A stretch of DNA of 52,167 nucleotides, from NCBI GenBank assembly GCA_011523785.1, contig WTFW01000176.1, forward strand, positions 1 through 52,167, written 5' to 3'. Positions 36,952-46,221 of this stretch are shown here, one piece after another. The notes below the pieces were generated by a model. It ran no database searches. It was given only the letters and a program-made list of their open reading frames with translations, and was not told the origin of the DNA. The position numbers were made by a program, and so were the translations under genes. The number at the start of each line of letters is the position of its first letter. Positions within the stretch are counted from its first letter, which is position 1. Origin of the DNA: Chloroflexota bacterium. Its GTDB lineage: Bacteria; Chloroflexota; UBA11872.

Positions 36952-39746
36952 CGCGTCAGTCGAACTCCCAACGTCCCCTGGTAGGCCTCGAATGTCACCT
37001 CGCCCGATTCGGTGACCGTAATCGTCATCACCGGCACAAACGCCGCTTCGTACCAGTCGTGTCGCAGCCGAACGCCCAGGGTCCAGGTACCCGCACCCAG
37101 CGCGTCGCCGGACGACGCAACCTGGCTCACGAAACCGCTCTCACCGGTGACAACCAACCGCCGCTCGCGTGGATCGAATTCGTAGGTGTACGTCGCGGTC
37201 GCTTGCCTTGGGACCAGTTGGCCTCCGTACCACTGCACACCCGCGTGTCGGGCGTCGTCCTCAAACTCGTTGGGGAACGACCAGGGCGACGAGTCGACTG
37301 CGGTCACCAGCCAGTCCTGGCCCACCCAATGTGCTCCCGCCTCGTTTATGAACGTCACCGTAAAGCTCACACGGCCCGTCTCTGTTCGCACCGACGACAC
37401 GTTCACTCGGAACGGCTCCCGCAGTGGAGGCATCATCACCGGCGCAACCGTTCCGGTCAGGTCGTACACCGCCAGTTCGTCATTCCACCAGATGGGCTGC
37501 CGGCGGTCGGGAGGAAACGCCGATGGTGCTACTCCTCGTAGTGGCAGCACCACTAAATCAGTTGCGCCTCCGTCAAGCGGATCGGGCCGAAAGTCCGACC
37601 GGTAGTGCATGCTGATATGCGTCTTCAATGTGCCGAAGAGGCGGGTGTGCGACAGCGCCGATGCGGCGCGAACCCAACTCAGGGGCTCACTTGAAGGCGC
37701 GAGATACACAGAGGTTGATGCTGGAATCGCCCTACGCAAGGCCTCATATGTGCCGGGCCCGCTAGGCAGTTCCAAGAACGACGGGCGAATGTGATACAGC
37801 GCATCGTCGCCACCTTGAACGAGCAGATCAAACAAGCCAGGGTCCCGCAATCGCGCTCGTGCGGAGTCCGGCAACTCCGCGACCCAACGGTTCGGCGCAT
37901 GCACGTACGACACGCCAAGTCGCCCGACGGCCCCCGGGTCGAGTCCCTGTATCGCGTCCTGGTATTCGGGTCCCTCAAAGTAAAGATACTGGAGCGACCG
38001 GACCAGGCCCGAAGCATTGGGACGGCCCGTCGCGATCGAAAGGTCGTTCGGGAACGCCGACAGAATCCGAGCGTCCACCTCGGTGTGGTGGCGGATGTAG
38101 CTGGCCACCTCAGCCGACAGGGGATTCCCAATGACTGTTCGATTCAGATACGGATTGTGAAACTTCTCCGTCTCCACCTGCGCGTTGGCTAGCTGCGGCC
38201 GGCGCGTAAGCGACACACGCAGGTTCTGCACCGGTTCCGCAATCGTTGGCCACACCACCAGGAGAATGCCGGCCACGGCCGCCAGATAGCGCCAACGTGG
38301 GGCGAGGACCGAGAGGCGGTAGGCAGTCGCCGGCAAGAGCGCCAGCAAAGCAACGTTTCGCGCGTGACCGTCAAACCTCACGATGTCGTGCTGCCCATGC
38401 TCGTATTGCAAGACTGACAGTCCCACCAGCGACACGAAACTCCCCACAACCAGCGCCACCACAAAGCGGCTACGCCAATTCATGAGCACGGCCAGCCCCA
38501 GAACGGGAAGAGGCCCGAGACAGAGCATCCCCAGCCCGCCCGCGCGCGAATCCACGCCGACCAGGGGATTACGGCTGGCGATGTCTTCATTCCACCCCAA
38601 CGACAGACCCGACCCCGCCGACGACGTTATAGCGCTGGTAATGACGCCGCCCCCGCCGGCAAGCAGCAGGGCGCCCAGCACAGGTCCGCCGGACGCCAGA
38701 AGCAACACTCGAACTCGCTCGGAAGAATCGCCGCCCGTGTCTCGCAGGTACCGCCACGCTTCCAGCGCACCCCACAGAACCAGTGTCAGCACCGCCAGCG
38801 TCTCGTCCACCAGTCCCTGGAAACCCAGCAGGGCGGCCAGCGTGAGCACTCGCGGCCACGTGTTGGATCCACGCTGGGCTGCCGTGCCAAGCACAATCAC
38901 CGCCAGGGCGTATGCCAGTACGAACAGCGGCTTCCAGACGTTTGGCGGCGACGCGACGGATTCCACAAACGACCAGGGGAGCTCCACCGACGGCCAGTAG
39001 ATATCTGTGAGCGCCAAACGGATCCCCGCCGACGGCAAACCTGTTGGAACTGGCAGTTGCACTATTCCCGGCGGCCTGTCGAGAACCAATGTCCAGATGC
39101 CATTGCTCAATAGCAGCGGCGTAAGGACCGTAGCCGCCAGCCAACCGCCCGCTGCACGCACCATGCTGCCAACCAGCAACGCCAGACTCGTCCAAATCCA
39201 CGCACCCAAGACTTCCGTGGTAAGCGCCAGATCCGGTCCAGACGGCGGAGCTAACAGGCCGACTAATAGATCAAGTCCGTGGTGATAGCTAGCCGAAACC
39301 CACGGGTTCCATGCAAATGCCGGTGGCCAGCCACCAGCTCGAAACTGCGCGGCCAACGTCAAGTGATTGATGTCGTCCGGAATAGCCAACATCTGTCGCG
39401 CAGCAAGCACGACCCAGAAGATCGCCAGCCCTCCGGCGGCAAACGCGACCACGGTCCGCGGCGGCATTCGCAGCAAGCTCGGGCGCCTCCAGGCCAGACC
39501 CGCGGACAGCGCCAACATGAGAATCCACGTCACAACCGCCCCGGCGAACCCAGCCAGCGCGTGCAATACGAAACTCAGAGACAGGCCCCACAGCGCGGGA
39601 CCAATCGCCATCCCCTGCGCTAGCGCCACCAAGTCGTCGGACTGGCGCAGCGCAACACGGGCCACCGCATAGCCAATAGCCGTCAGCGTCAGCAATTCCA
39701 CCACGAGCAGAATGAGACCCGGGAGGACGGTCGGATCCAGCGTCAC
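36948..39746 (-). CDS. Giant polytopic membrane protein, copy G
   Basis: 932 aa, GTG start, first copy of the minus-strand array, 85 bp downstream of the NUDIX gene. Loop residues D124, H128, WNP, Y154-H155, D159 and GPD are intact, although His128 sits in DDINH. Blocks: SPPNVWKPLF, GFQGLVDE (Gln for the usual Leu), FDGHARNVALLAL, TGRPNASGL, LDPGAVGRLGVSYVHAPN, HWVGQDWLV, VQWYGGQLV and LGVRLR. The stop overlaps the start of copy F. Confidence 0.85.
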   Translation of the reverse strand: MTLDPTVLPGLILLVVELLTLTAIGYAVARVALRQSDDLVALAQGMAIGPALWGLSLSFVLHALAGFAGAVVTWILMLALSAGLAWRRPSLLRMPPRTVVAFAAGGLAIFWVVLAARQMLAIPDDINHLTLAAQFRAGGWPPAFAWNPWVSASYHHGLDLLVGLLAPPSGPDLALTTEVLGAWIWTSLALLVGSMVRAAGGWLAATVLTPLLLSNGIWTLVLDRPPGIVQLPVPTGLPSAGIRLALTDIYWPSVELPWSFVESVASPPNVWKPLFVLAYALAVIVLGTAAQRGSNTWPRVLTLAALLGFQGLVDETLAVLTLVLWGALEAWRYLRDTGGDSSERVRVLLLASGGPVLGALLLAGGGGVITSAITSSAGSGLSLGWNEDIASRNPLVGVDSRAGGLGMLCLGPLPVLGLAVLMNWRSRFVVALVVGSFVSLVGLSVLQYEHGQHDIVRFDGHARNVALLALLPATAYRLSVLAPRWRYLAAVAGILLVVWPTIAEPVQNLRVSLTRRPQLANAQVETEKFHNPYLNRTVIGNPLSAEVASYIRHHTEVDARILSAFPNDLSIATGRPNASGLVRSLQYLYFEGPEYQDAIQGLDPGAVGRLGVSYVHAPNRWVAELPDSARARLRDPGLFDLLVQGGDDALYHIRPSFLELPSGPGTYEALRRAIPASTSVYLAPSSEPLSWVRAASALSHTRLFGTLKTHISMHYRSDFRPDPLDGGATDLVVLPLRGVAPSAFPPDRRQPIWWNDELAVYDLTGTVAPVMMPPLREPFRVNVSSVRTETGRVSFTVTFINEAGAHWVGQDWLVTAVDSSPWSFPNEFEDDARHAGVQWYGGQLVPRQATATYTYEFDPRERRLVVTGESGFVSQVASSGDALGAGTWTLGVRLRHDWYEAAFVPVMTITVTESGEVTFEAYQGTLGVRLTR

Positions 39747-39831
39747 TCAATCGCCCCCGGCACTCGCGCGCCGCGGCCACAGACTCGCTGCAAGACGGCA
39801 ACTCGGCCGTCAACCCCGACCGGCACCGCGC

Positions 39832-40314
39832 TCAGCCCAGGAACAGCCTGTACTCGCCGCCGCGAGGATTCTCCACCTCAGCCGGGTACAACAGATTCCG
39901 CGAGACACCAAGCGCCCGCGCCGCGATCGCTCGGTTGACCTCGGGCACCGGCTCCAGCGCATCCAGTTCAGTCAGCGTCAGGTACTCCGCCCGGTCAACT
40001 TCGTCGCCGGGTAACGGTTCGCCAGACTCCGGTCGCATCAGAAACACCACGTATGTGCTGTTGGTGTCGTCCCACCGGGTTCGAACGGCCAGGACACCTT
40101 GAACCGAGGCCTCAACGCCGGTTTCCTCGCGCACCTCGCGAACCGCGGCCGCGTCTAGCGTCTCATCTCGATCCACAAACCCACCCGGAATCTGCCAATT
40201 GCCGTGACCGTACCGGGAGGCGCGGCGCACAAACAGCACCCTGCGCCCATCCACCACAGCGCCCCCCACGCCAACGTTGTAGCCCTGGTTGTACTGCTCG
40301 AAATCTGTGGCCAC
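39832..40314 (-). CDS. NUDIX hydrolase
   Basis: 160 aa, a small soluble pyrophosphohydrolase. The Nudix box GX5EX7REVXEETGV is complete (G45, E51, R59-E60, E63-E64), preceded by GNWQIPGG. The start chosen is GTG at 40314, because GGGAG lies about 5 nt upstream and the protein then begins MATDFEQYNQ; the open frame extends to 40380 with 22 non-family residues. Substrate unknown; candidates include damaged nucleotides, nucleotide sugars or dinucleotides. It is the first gene of the minus-strand run that continues into the giant membrane proteins, and is divergent from the PHP gene. Confidence 0.9.
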   Translation of the reverse strand: MATDFEQYNQGYNVGVGGAVVDGRRVLFVRRASRYGHGNWQIPGGFVDRDETLDAAAVREVREETGVEASVQGVLAVRTRWDDTNSTYVVFLMRPESGEPLPGDEVDRAEYLTLTELDALEPVPEVNRAIAARALGVSRNLLYPAEVENPRGGEYRLFLG

Positions 40315-40538
40315 ATTGTCTCCCAAGGCGGAACCGGCGCACGTTGACCTCCCAATTATGAACCATAGGCGAACGCACAATCATTCGTCGCCCCTGCTTC
40401 GCCCGGCCAGCGCATGCCTTCAAGCGGCAAACCGGCCTACGGCAGCCGGCAGCGACCGCGCACGTTGTAGCCGTGCGCCTCCACTCCCTAAAATCGAACT
40501 GGCGCACGACGCCGCCCCAACCACTGGTCACCAAATCC

Positions 40539-41216
40539 ATGCTCTTTGACTTTCAGACCCATACGTTCTTCAGCGACGGCGTTCTGTCGCCAATGGAACT
40601 GCTGCGCCGCTGCCATGTCTCCGGCTACACGGGCATGGCCATTACTGACCATGCCAGCCCGGCGAACGTGCAGAGCATCGTCGAGGCCGTGGCCCGCGAC
40701 TGTCGAGAAGCAGAATCTGCCTGGGGCATGGTGGCCCTGGCCGGCGTGGAAATCACCCACGTACCGCCCGCCGCGATCGACCGGGTGGCGCGCATGGCAG
40801 CGGAAGCCGGGGCAGAGTTCATTGCCGTTCACGGCGAGACCATCGTCGAGCCAGTGGCTGCGGGCACTAACCGCGCGGCTCTGGAGTCGGAATACGTGCA
40901 TGCGCTGGTGCATCCAGGCCTGCTCAGCCCCGAACTGGGCCATGTCGCTCGGCAAAACGGCAAGTTTGTCGAACTTTCGGCCCGTCGCGGCCATTCACTC
41001 ACCAATGGCCACGTGGCAAACGTATGTCGGGAGGCGGGAGCAAAGCTCCTCGTGAATAGCGACGCGCACGAACCTGGTGACCTGCTCACCGAGGCGCTGT
41101 CCCGCCGGGTTGCGCGCGGCGCCGGTCTCGACGCCGATGAGACGGAGACCGCTCTGCTGGACAACCCGCTGGAACTCCTCGCGCGACTGGGTCGATCCAT
41201 CGCGAAAGGCTCCTGA
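40539..41216 (+). CDS. PHP-domain phosphoesterase (histidinol-phosphatase-like)
   Basis: 225 aa, cytoplasmic. Recognisable PHP metal-site motifs: THTFFSDG near the N-terminus, TDHAS, GVEITHVPP, VHGETIVEPV, HPGLLSPE, ARRGHSLTNG and NSDAHEP. The set matches a PHP subgroup annotated as histidinol-phosphatase-like, whose true substrate is uncertain; no other his gene is nearby. The first motif reads FQTHT, so the first His of the canonical HxH pair is Gln6. The start is ATG at 40539, giving MLFDFQTHT; a frame from 40473 adds 22 residues unlike the family. The stop is 5 bp before lon, suggesting coupled expression. Confidence 0.88.
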   Translation: MLFDFQTHTFFSDGVLSPMELLRRCHVSGYTGMAITDHASPANVQSIVEAVARDCREAESAWGMVALAGVEITHVPPAAIDRVARMAAEAGAEFIAVHGETIVEPVAAGTNRAALESEYVHALVHPGLLSPELGHVARQNGKFVELSARRGHSLTNGHVANVCREAGAKLLVNSDAHEPGDLLTEALSRRVARGAGLDADETETALLDNPLELLARLGRSIAKGS

Positions 41217-41221
41217 GCCCA

Positions 41222-43636
41222 ATGGCGGACACCACGCTGCTGCGAGACGGCCAAAGGCCAGCGGCCGAACACGAGGAGGCTGGCGCCAGCCGGCAGTCCG
41301 GCGATTTCGACGACGGTCCCATCGAGGTTGACCTCCCCGTGCTCCCGCTGCGCGGCGAAACCCTGTTCCCAATCCCCGACACGGTGAACTCATTCGTGGT
41401 GGGTCGTGAGCAGTCCCTGGCTGCAATCGAACAGGCATTGAGCCTGGACCGCCGTGTTCTGGCCATCAGTCAGCACGATCCCGACGCCGAAACCGTGACC
41501 TTCAGCGACCTGCACGAGGTTGGGACCGAAGCCAAAATCGCGCGCGTGCTCAAGCTGCCCGATGGAAGTACCAGCGTGCTGGCCGAAGGCATCCGACGCG
41601 TGCGGGCCATTAGCCCGGTTGCCGAACACCCGTTCATCCGCGCGATCGGCTGGGTCGTGGAAGAACTGGACGAGGCCCCTGTGGAAGCCCAGGAGCTGAT
41701 GCCACGCACGCTGGACTTGTTCCATCACGTCGTCGAACTCAACGAGGCGACGCCGGACGAGGCCTACATCCGGGCCATGAATGCCGAGGCGCCCGGCTTG
41801 CTGGCCGACATTGTCGCGGCCTCCTTGAACCTGGTGCCCGGCACCCAGCAGGAAGTGCTGGAAATTCGAGAAGTCTCCGAGCGGTTGCGACTGGTACACG
41901 CGGTTCTCGAAGAGGAAATCCGGGTCCTGGAACTCGAACGACAACTCCGCGACGACGTGCGCGAGGAAGTCGACAAGGACCAGCGCGAATTCATCCTGCG
42001 CGAACAGCTGCGAACCATCACCAAGGAGCTTGGCGAAACCAGCGCCCAGAACACTGAGATCGGTGAGTTCCGCGACAAGCTCGAGGCCGGCGCCTATCCG
42101 CCGGCCGTCATGGAACGCGGGCTCAAGGAAATCGATCGCCTCAATGCCATGCCGCCGGGGTCCCCCGAGGCCAGCATGGTTCGGAACTACCTGGAGTGGC
42201 TCACGGAACTCCCGTGGAAGAAGCGCACCCGCGACAACACCGACATCAAGCGAGCGGCGCGAATCCTGGACACCCACCACCACGGTCTGGATCGGGTGAA
42301 GGAGCGGCTACTCGAGTACATCGCGGTCCGTCGGCTGGCGCGGCAGTCGCGCAGCCCGATTCTGTGCTTCGTCGGTCCGCCCGGGGTGGGAAAGACCAGC
42401 CTGGGCCAGTCCATTGCTCAGGCGTTGTCACGCAAGTTCGTGCGCGTCTCGCTGGGCGGTGTCCGAGATGAAGCCGAAATCCGCGGACACCGCATGACCT
42501 ACATCGGCTCCATGCCGGGCCGCATTCTGCAAATGATGCGCCAGGCGGGGACCGTGAATCCCGTGTTCATGATTGACGAACTGGACAAGCTGGGGGTCGA
42601 CTTCCGTGGAGATCCCGCCGCCGCGCTCCTCGAAGTCCTCGATCCCGAGCAGAACGCGGCCTTCAGTGACCACTATCTCGAAATCCCCTACGACCTCAGT
42701 CGCGTCATCTTCATCGCCACGGCCAATACGTTGGAAGGCCTGCCGCCGGCCCTGATCGATCGAATGGAGGTCGTCGAGCTTCCCGGCTACGTGGAGGACG
42801 AGAAACTCGCCATAGCCGAGCAGTTCCTCGTTCCACGAGAACTGGAAGAACATGGGCTGGAAGCGGATGCCGTGCGCTTCACGCGCGGCGCGCTGACGCG
42901 GGTGATCCGCGAATACACTCGTGAGGCTGGCGTGCGCGGGCTCACGCGGTCTATCGCCGCCATGGCGCGCAAACGAGCCCTGGCACGGGCTGAGGGCCGC
43001 GACACCGATTGGAGTATTCGCGCTCGCGACGTGCCCAAAGTCCTGGGCCCTCCCCGCTTTCGCTTCGGCGCAACGGAAACCGAGGCCAGCGTCGGCGCCG
43101 CAATGGCCGTGTTCAGCACGTCAGGCGGCGGCGACCTGTCGCCCGTGGAAGTCTCCGTGGCGCCGGGAACCGGCCGAATCATCCTCACTGGGCTGCTCGG
43201 CAGCGTGATGCAGGAGTCCGCCCACGCGGCGCTTACCTACGCGCGGGCGCGGGCCGACCGGCTCGACAATGACCGGCGCGACTTCGCTGAATTGGACGTA
43301 CACGTGCACGTTCCCTCAGGTGCCCTGCCGAAAGAGGGGCCGTCGGCGGGCTTGGCCGTCGTCGTGGCCCTCATCTCCGCCCTCAAGGGCGCCAAAGTTC
43401 GCCACGACCTCACCCTGACCGGCGAAATCACTTTGCAGGGCCGCGTGCTGCCCGTCGACTCCATCAAGCCGAAGGTGCTGGGCGCACACCGGGCTGGCGT
43501 GCGCCGGTTCGTGCTACCGCAAGGCAACCGCCAGGATCTGGCGGAGCTTCCCGCCCACGTCCGGGCCGACATCCAGTTCATTGAAGTCGCCACCGTCGAG
43601 GGCGCGCTGCAGCACGCGCTCATCGACCGCGCCTAG
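41222..43636 (+). CDS. lon: ATP-dependent protease La (LonA)
   Basis: 804 aa, the normal LonA size. It is a cytoplasmic hexameric protease that unfolds and degrades damaged and regulatory proteins. The N-terminal substrate-recognition domain (about 35-240) is followed by a coiled-coil region. The AAA+ module has Walker A GPPGVGKT (385-392) and Walker B VFMIDE (448-453). The protease domain has the catalytic S708 (KEGPSAG) and, at the expected spacing, K751. The sequence leading to that Lys is PVDSIKPK rather than the very common PxGGxKEK. The start is ATG, 5 bp after the PHP gene. Confidence 0.96.
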   Translation: MADTTLLRDGQRPAAEHEEAGASRQSGDFDDGPIEVDLPVLPLRGETLFPIPDTVNSFVVGREQSLAAIEQALSLDRRVLAISQHDPDAETVTFSDLHEVGTEAKIARVLKLPDGSTSVLAEGIRRVRAISPVAEHPFIRAIGWVVEELDEAPVEAQELMPRTLDLFHHVVELNEATPDEAYIRAMNAEAPGLLADIVAASLNLVPGTQQEVLEIREVSERLRLVHAVLEEEIRVLELERQLRDDVREEVDKDQREFILREQLRTITKELGETSAQNTEIGEFRDKLEAGAYPPAVMERGLKEIDRLNAMPPGSPEASMVRNYLEWLTELPWKKRTRDNTDIKRAARILDTHHHGLDRVKERLLEYIAVRRLARQSRSPILCFVGPPGVGKTSLGQSIAQALSRKFVRVSLGGVRDEAEIRGHRMTYIGSMPGRILQMMRQAGTVNPVFMIDELDKLGVDFRGDPAAALLEVLDPEQNAAFSDHYLEIPYDLSRVIFIATANTLEGLPPALIDRMEVVELPGYVEDEKLAIAEQFLVPRELEEHGLEADAVRFTRGALTRVIREYTREAGVRGLTRSIAAMARKRALARAEGRDTDWSIRARDVPKVLGPPRFRFGATETEASVGAAMAVFSTSGGGDLSPVEVSVAPGTGRIILTGLLGSVMQESAHAALTYARARADRLDNDRRDFAELDVHVHVPSGALPKEGPSAGLAVVVALISALKGAKVRHDLTLTGEITLQGRVLPVDSIKPKVLGAHRAGVRRFVLPQGNRQDLAELPAHVRADIQFIEVATVEGALQHALIDRA

Positions 43637-43736
43637 CCTGGCAACCGGCCGCCGCGAGTCCGCTTGTGCCGTTGTCCTCCCGCTATCCTGATGCCCAGGC
43701 GGCTCTCGCCGCGCCCTGCCAATCCCGGATTCGTTG

Positions 43737-44792
43737 ATGTTCGGACCGTTCAATGCGCTCCTGGGTCTCTTTTCGCGCGACCTCGGGATTGACCTAGGCA
43801 CCGCAAATACGCTCGTCTACGTCAAGGACCGCGGCATCATGCTGGCGGAGCCGTCGGTCGTTGCCACCGACACGCACACGTCGCGCGTTCTCGCCGTCGG
43901 CGCCGAGGCAAAGAAAATGGTTGGGCGCACGCCCACCAACATCGTCGCCAGCCGTCCCCTGCGGGACGGGGTGATCGCCGACTTCGACACGGTGCACGCC
44001 ATGCTGTCCTACTTCATCGGGCAGGTGCACGGGGAACTGCCAATTGCCGCCCGACCACGCGTCATCGTTGGCGTGCCCTCCGGCGTGACCGAAGTCGAAA
44101 AACGTGCCGTGCACGAGGCCAGCCTGCAAGCCGGCGCCCGCGAGGTCTACTTGATCGAGGAGCCGATGGCGGCCGCCATTGGTGCCGGGCAGCCGATCCA
44201 GGAGGCCAGCGGGAGTATGATCGTGGACATCGGGGGCGGCACGACTGAAGTTGCTGTGATCTCATTGGGCGGCGTCGTCGTCAGCCACAGTATTCGGATC
44301 GCCGGCGACGAGGTCGACGAACAGATCGTGGATTACTGCCGCAACGCGCACAACCTCCTGATTGGGGAACGCACGGCGGAGGCCTGCAAAATTGCCATCG
44401 GGTCGGCCGCTCCGGGACTTCAGGAAGAAACCACCGTGGTGCGCGGACGCGATCTCCAAACTGGCCTGCCACGGCAAGTCGAATTGACCGAGGGCCAGAT
44501 TCGCGAAGCAATCAGCGGTCCGGTCACCGAGATCGTTGAGAACATTAAGCTCGCGCTCGAAGCCACACCGCCTGAATTGCTGGCCGACGTGATGGAACAC
44601 GGCATCGCCGTCGCGGGTGGCGGCGCACTGCTGCGCGGACTCGACAAGCGCATCGAGCAAGAAACCGATATTCCCGTCCACATCGCCAACAACCCGCTGG
44701 AGGCGGTGGTACGAGGAACCGGCGCGTGTCTGCACAACCTCGAAGCCTTTCGCGAGGTGTTCGTCGCGGAGAACGCCGCGCCCTACGTGTAG
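43737..44792 (+). CDS. mreB: Rod shape-determining protein MreB
   Basis: 351 aa, an actin-like ATPase that forms membrane-associated filaments guiding sidewall peptidoglycan synthesis. Phosphate-1 motif DLGIDLGTANT (about 15-25) and phosphate-2 motif IVDIGGGTTE are intact, as are RPLRDGVIADF and AVAGGGALLRGLD. ATG at 43737 is chosen over a TTG one codon earlier. It heads the mreB-mreC-mreD-PBP2-rodA set, which is the usual elongasome order and implies a rod-shaped or filamentous cell. Confidence 0.97.
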   Translation: MFGPFNALLGLFSRDLGIDLGTANTLVYVKDRGIMLAEPSVVATDTHTSRVLAVGAEAKKMVGRTPTNIVASRPLRDGVIADFDTVHAMLSYFIGQVHGELPIAARPRVIVGVPSGVTEVEKRAVHEASLQAGAREVYLIEEPMAAAIGAGQPIQEASGSMIVDIGGGTTEVAVISLGGVVVSHSIRIAGDEVDEQIVDYCRNAHNLLIGERTAEACKIAIGSAAPGLQEETTVVRGRDLQTGLPRQVELTEGQIREAISGPVTEIVENIKLALEATPPELLADVMEHGIAVAGGGALLRGLDKRIEQETDIPVHIANNPLEAVVRGTGACLHNLEAFREVFVAENAAPYV

Positions 44793-44803
44793 TCGTCACC
44801 GGG

Positions 44804-45628
44804 ATGCGCGGCGGCCAGCGATCGGTCCTGCTGCTCCTAGTTCTGGTTGTCGCCGCCGTGGCGCTGGCCGTGCTGCGCAACACCCAGGCTGGGTCGGCAG
44901 CCCAGGGCGCGACGCTGGCCGTTGTTGCCCCGGTTCGCTCGGCGCTCAGCGGTGCGGCATCCGGGGCTGCTGCCGCGCTCGCCGACGCTCAGCGGTTCGA
45001 CGACCTGCGAACCGAAAACGAATCCTTGCGCGCCGAAGTAGTCGAATTGCGTTCGGCTGCGGCCGGCATTCAGGCCACGCGCCGCGAGAACGAGGCCCTG
45101 CGTGCCGCGCTCGACTATCAGCGTGCGAACACCGAGTGGTCGCTGGTGACGGGACGGGTGGCCGGGCGCGACAGCGTTGACGCGCTGGACACGCTCGTCA
45201 TTGATCGCGGGGCTGCCGACGGGGTGCGCGTCGGCATGGCGGTGGTCGCCAACGGCAGCCTTGCCGGCCGCGTGCTCGCGGTTACGACAACGTCGGCCGA
45301 CGTGCTGCCGATCCAGAGCAGCCAAAGCGCGGTGAACGCGGTGGCCCAGGGTGAGGACGGCACGGCCGACGGCATTGTGGAGGGCGATGACAACGGCGGC
45401 CTGGTATTAACCCGAATCGAGCCTGATGCCCCGCTCGCCATCGGTGATCTCGTGGTCACATCCGGCCTCGGCGGCGGATTTCCCCGTGGCCTACCCATTG
45501 GCCGCGTCATAGCCGTCTTCACTACGCCGGAAAACGTCTTCCGCGAAGCTGCGCTTGAGCCGTTTGTTCGCTCCGAGCGCCTGGATGTGATCCAGGTCAT
45601 TGTGGAGCGTGCGCCCGGGTCGCCATGA
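44804..45628 (+). CDS. mreC: Rod shape-determining protein MreC
   Basis: 274 aa. One N-terminal membrane span (about 8-25) is followed by a coiled coil (about 65-105, with repeated RTENESLRAEVVELR-like heptads) and a beta-rich periplasmic domain, as in MreC. Conserved segments seen: DTLVIDRGAADGV, GMAVVANGSLAGRV and LVVTSGLGGGFPRGLPIG. It links MreB to PBP2 and RodA. ATG at 44804 is preferred; the open frame extends back into mreB to 44726 without MreC-like residues. The stop overlaps the mreD start. Confidence 0.93.
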   Translation: MRGGQRSVLLLLVLVVAAVALAVLRNTQAGSAAQGATLAVVAPVRSALSGAASGAAAALADAQRFDDLRTENESLRAEVVELRSAAAGIQATRRENEALRAALDYQRANTEWSLVTGRVAGRDSVDALDTLVIDRGAADGVRVGMAVVANGSLAGRVLAVTTTSADVLPIQSSQSAVNAVAQGEDGTADGIVEGDDNGGLVLTRIEPDAPLAIGDLVVTSGLGGGFPRGLPIGRVIAVFTTPENVFREAALEPFVRSERLDVIQVIVERAPGSP

Positions 45629-46197
45629 GTGTCGCCAGGACTCTTCAGCCGCGCCGAAGCCGGCGGCTTTGGATCGGATACATCGCATCCATCCTGCTCG
45701 TCTTCACGCTCGGCCTCTTGCAGACCTCGGTCTTTCCGTCATTTGCGATCGTCGGCATCCGTCCCGCGCTCGTGCTCATGTCCGCGATTACGTTGGCTAC
45801 CATCAGCAACGATGCGCGCGCGCTGTACTGGGGCTTCGCCGGCGGTCTGCTGATCGATCTACTCTCCACCACGCCGCTGGGAGTCAATGCGCTGCTGTTT
45901 ACGCTGCTCGTCTATATCGTTGGCGGACAAGGACGCCGTTTCGACCGGGTTAACCCGGTTTTTCCGGTGCTCGCCGGGGTCGCCGCCACGCTGCTCTACT
46001 ACCCGGCCTTGATCCTAATGCTGCAGCTCTTGGAGTTCGACATAGACTGGGGCAGGCAAGTCTGGGATCGCTTGCCGCGCGCCGCGGCCGTAAACGCCGG
46101 GGCAAGCATGCTGCTCTATCCGGTGGTACGTCGGGTAGACCTGTGGACACACCCACAGAGCGGTGCGCGGTTTCTGGGACGCTCGGTCGGTGGCTAG
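45625..46197 (+). CDS. mreD: Rod shape-determining protein MreD
   Basis: 190 aa, small hydrophobic protein with about five spans and a basic N-terminus. Its ATG overlaps the mreC TGA (ATGA). Residues such as GIRPALVL, YWGFAGGLLIDLLS and PLGVNALLFTLL are typical of MreD. Position between mreC and PBP2 confirms the call. Little more can be said from sequence, because MreD is poorly conserved. Confidence 0.92.
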   Translation: MSVARTLQPRRSRRLWIGYIASILLVFTLGLLQTSVFPSFAIVGIRPALVLMSAITLATISNDARALYWGFAGGLLIDLLSTTPLGVNALLFTLLVYIVGGQGRRFDRVNPVFPVLAGVAATLLYYPALILMLQLLEFDIDWGRQVWDRLPRAAAVNAGASMLLYPVVRRVDLWTHPQSGARFLGRSVGG

Positions 46198-46221
46198 CCC
46201 GGCTGACAACGGGAGGCTGGC

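Noticed and set aside
43664-43689. TTGTGC...TATCCT as an mreB promoter
   Set aside because: Spacer of only 14 bp; not convincing.
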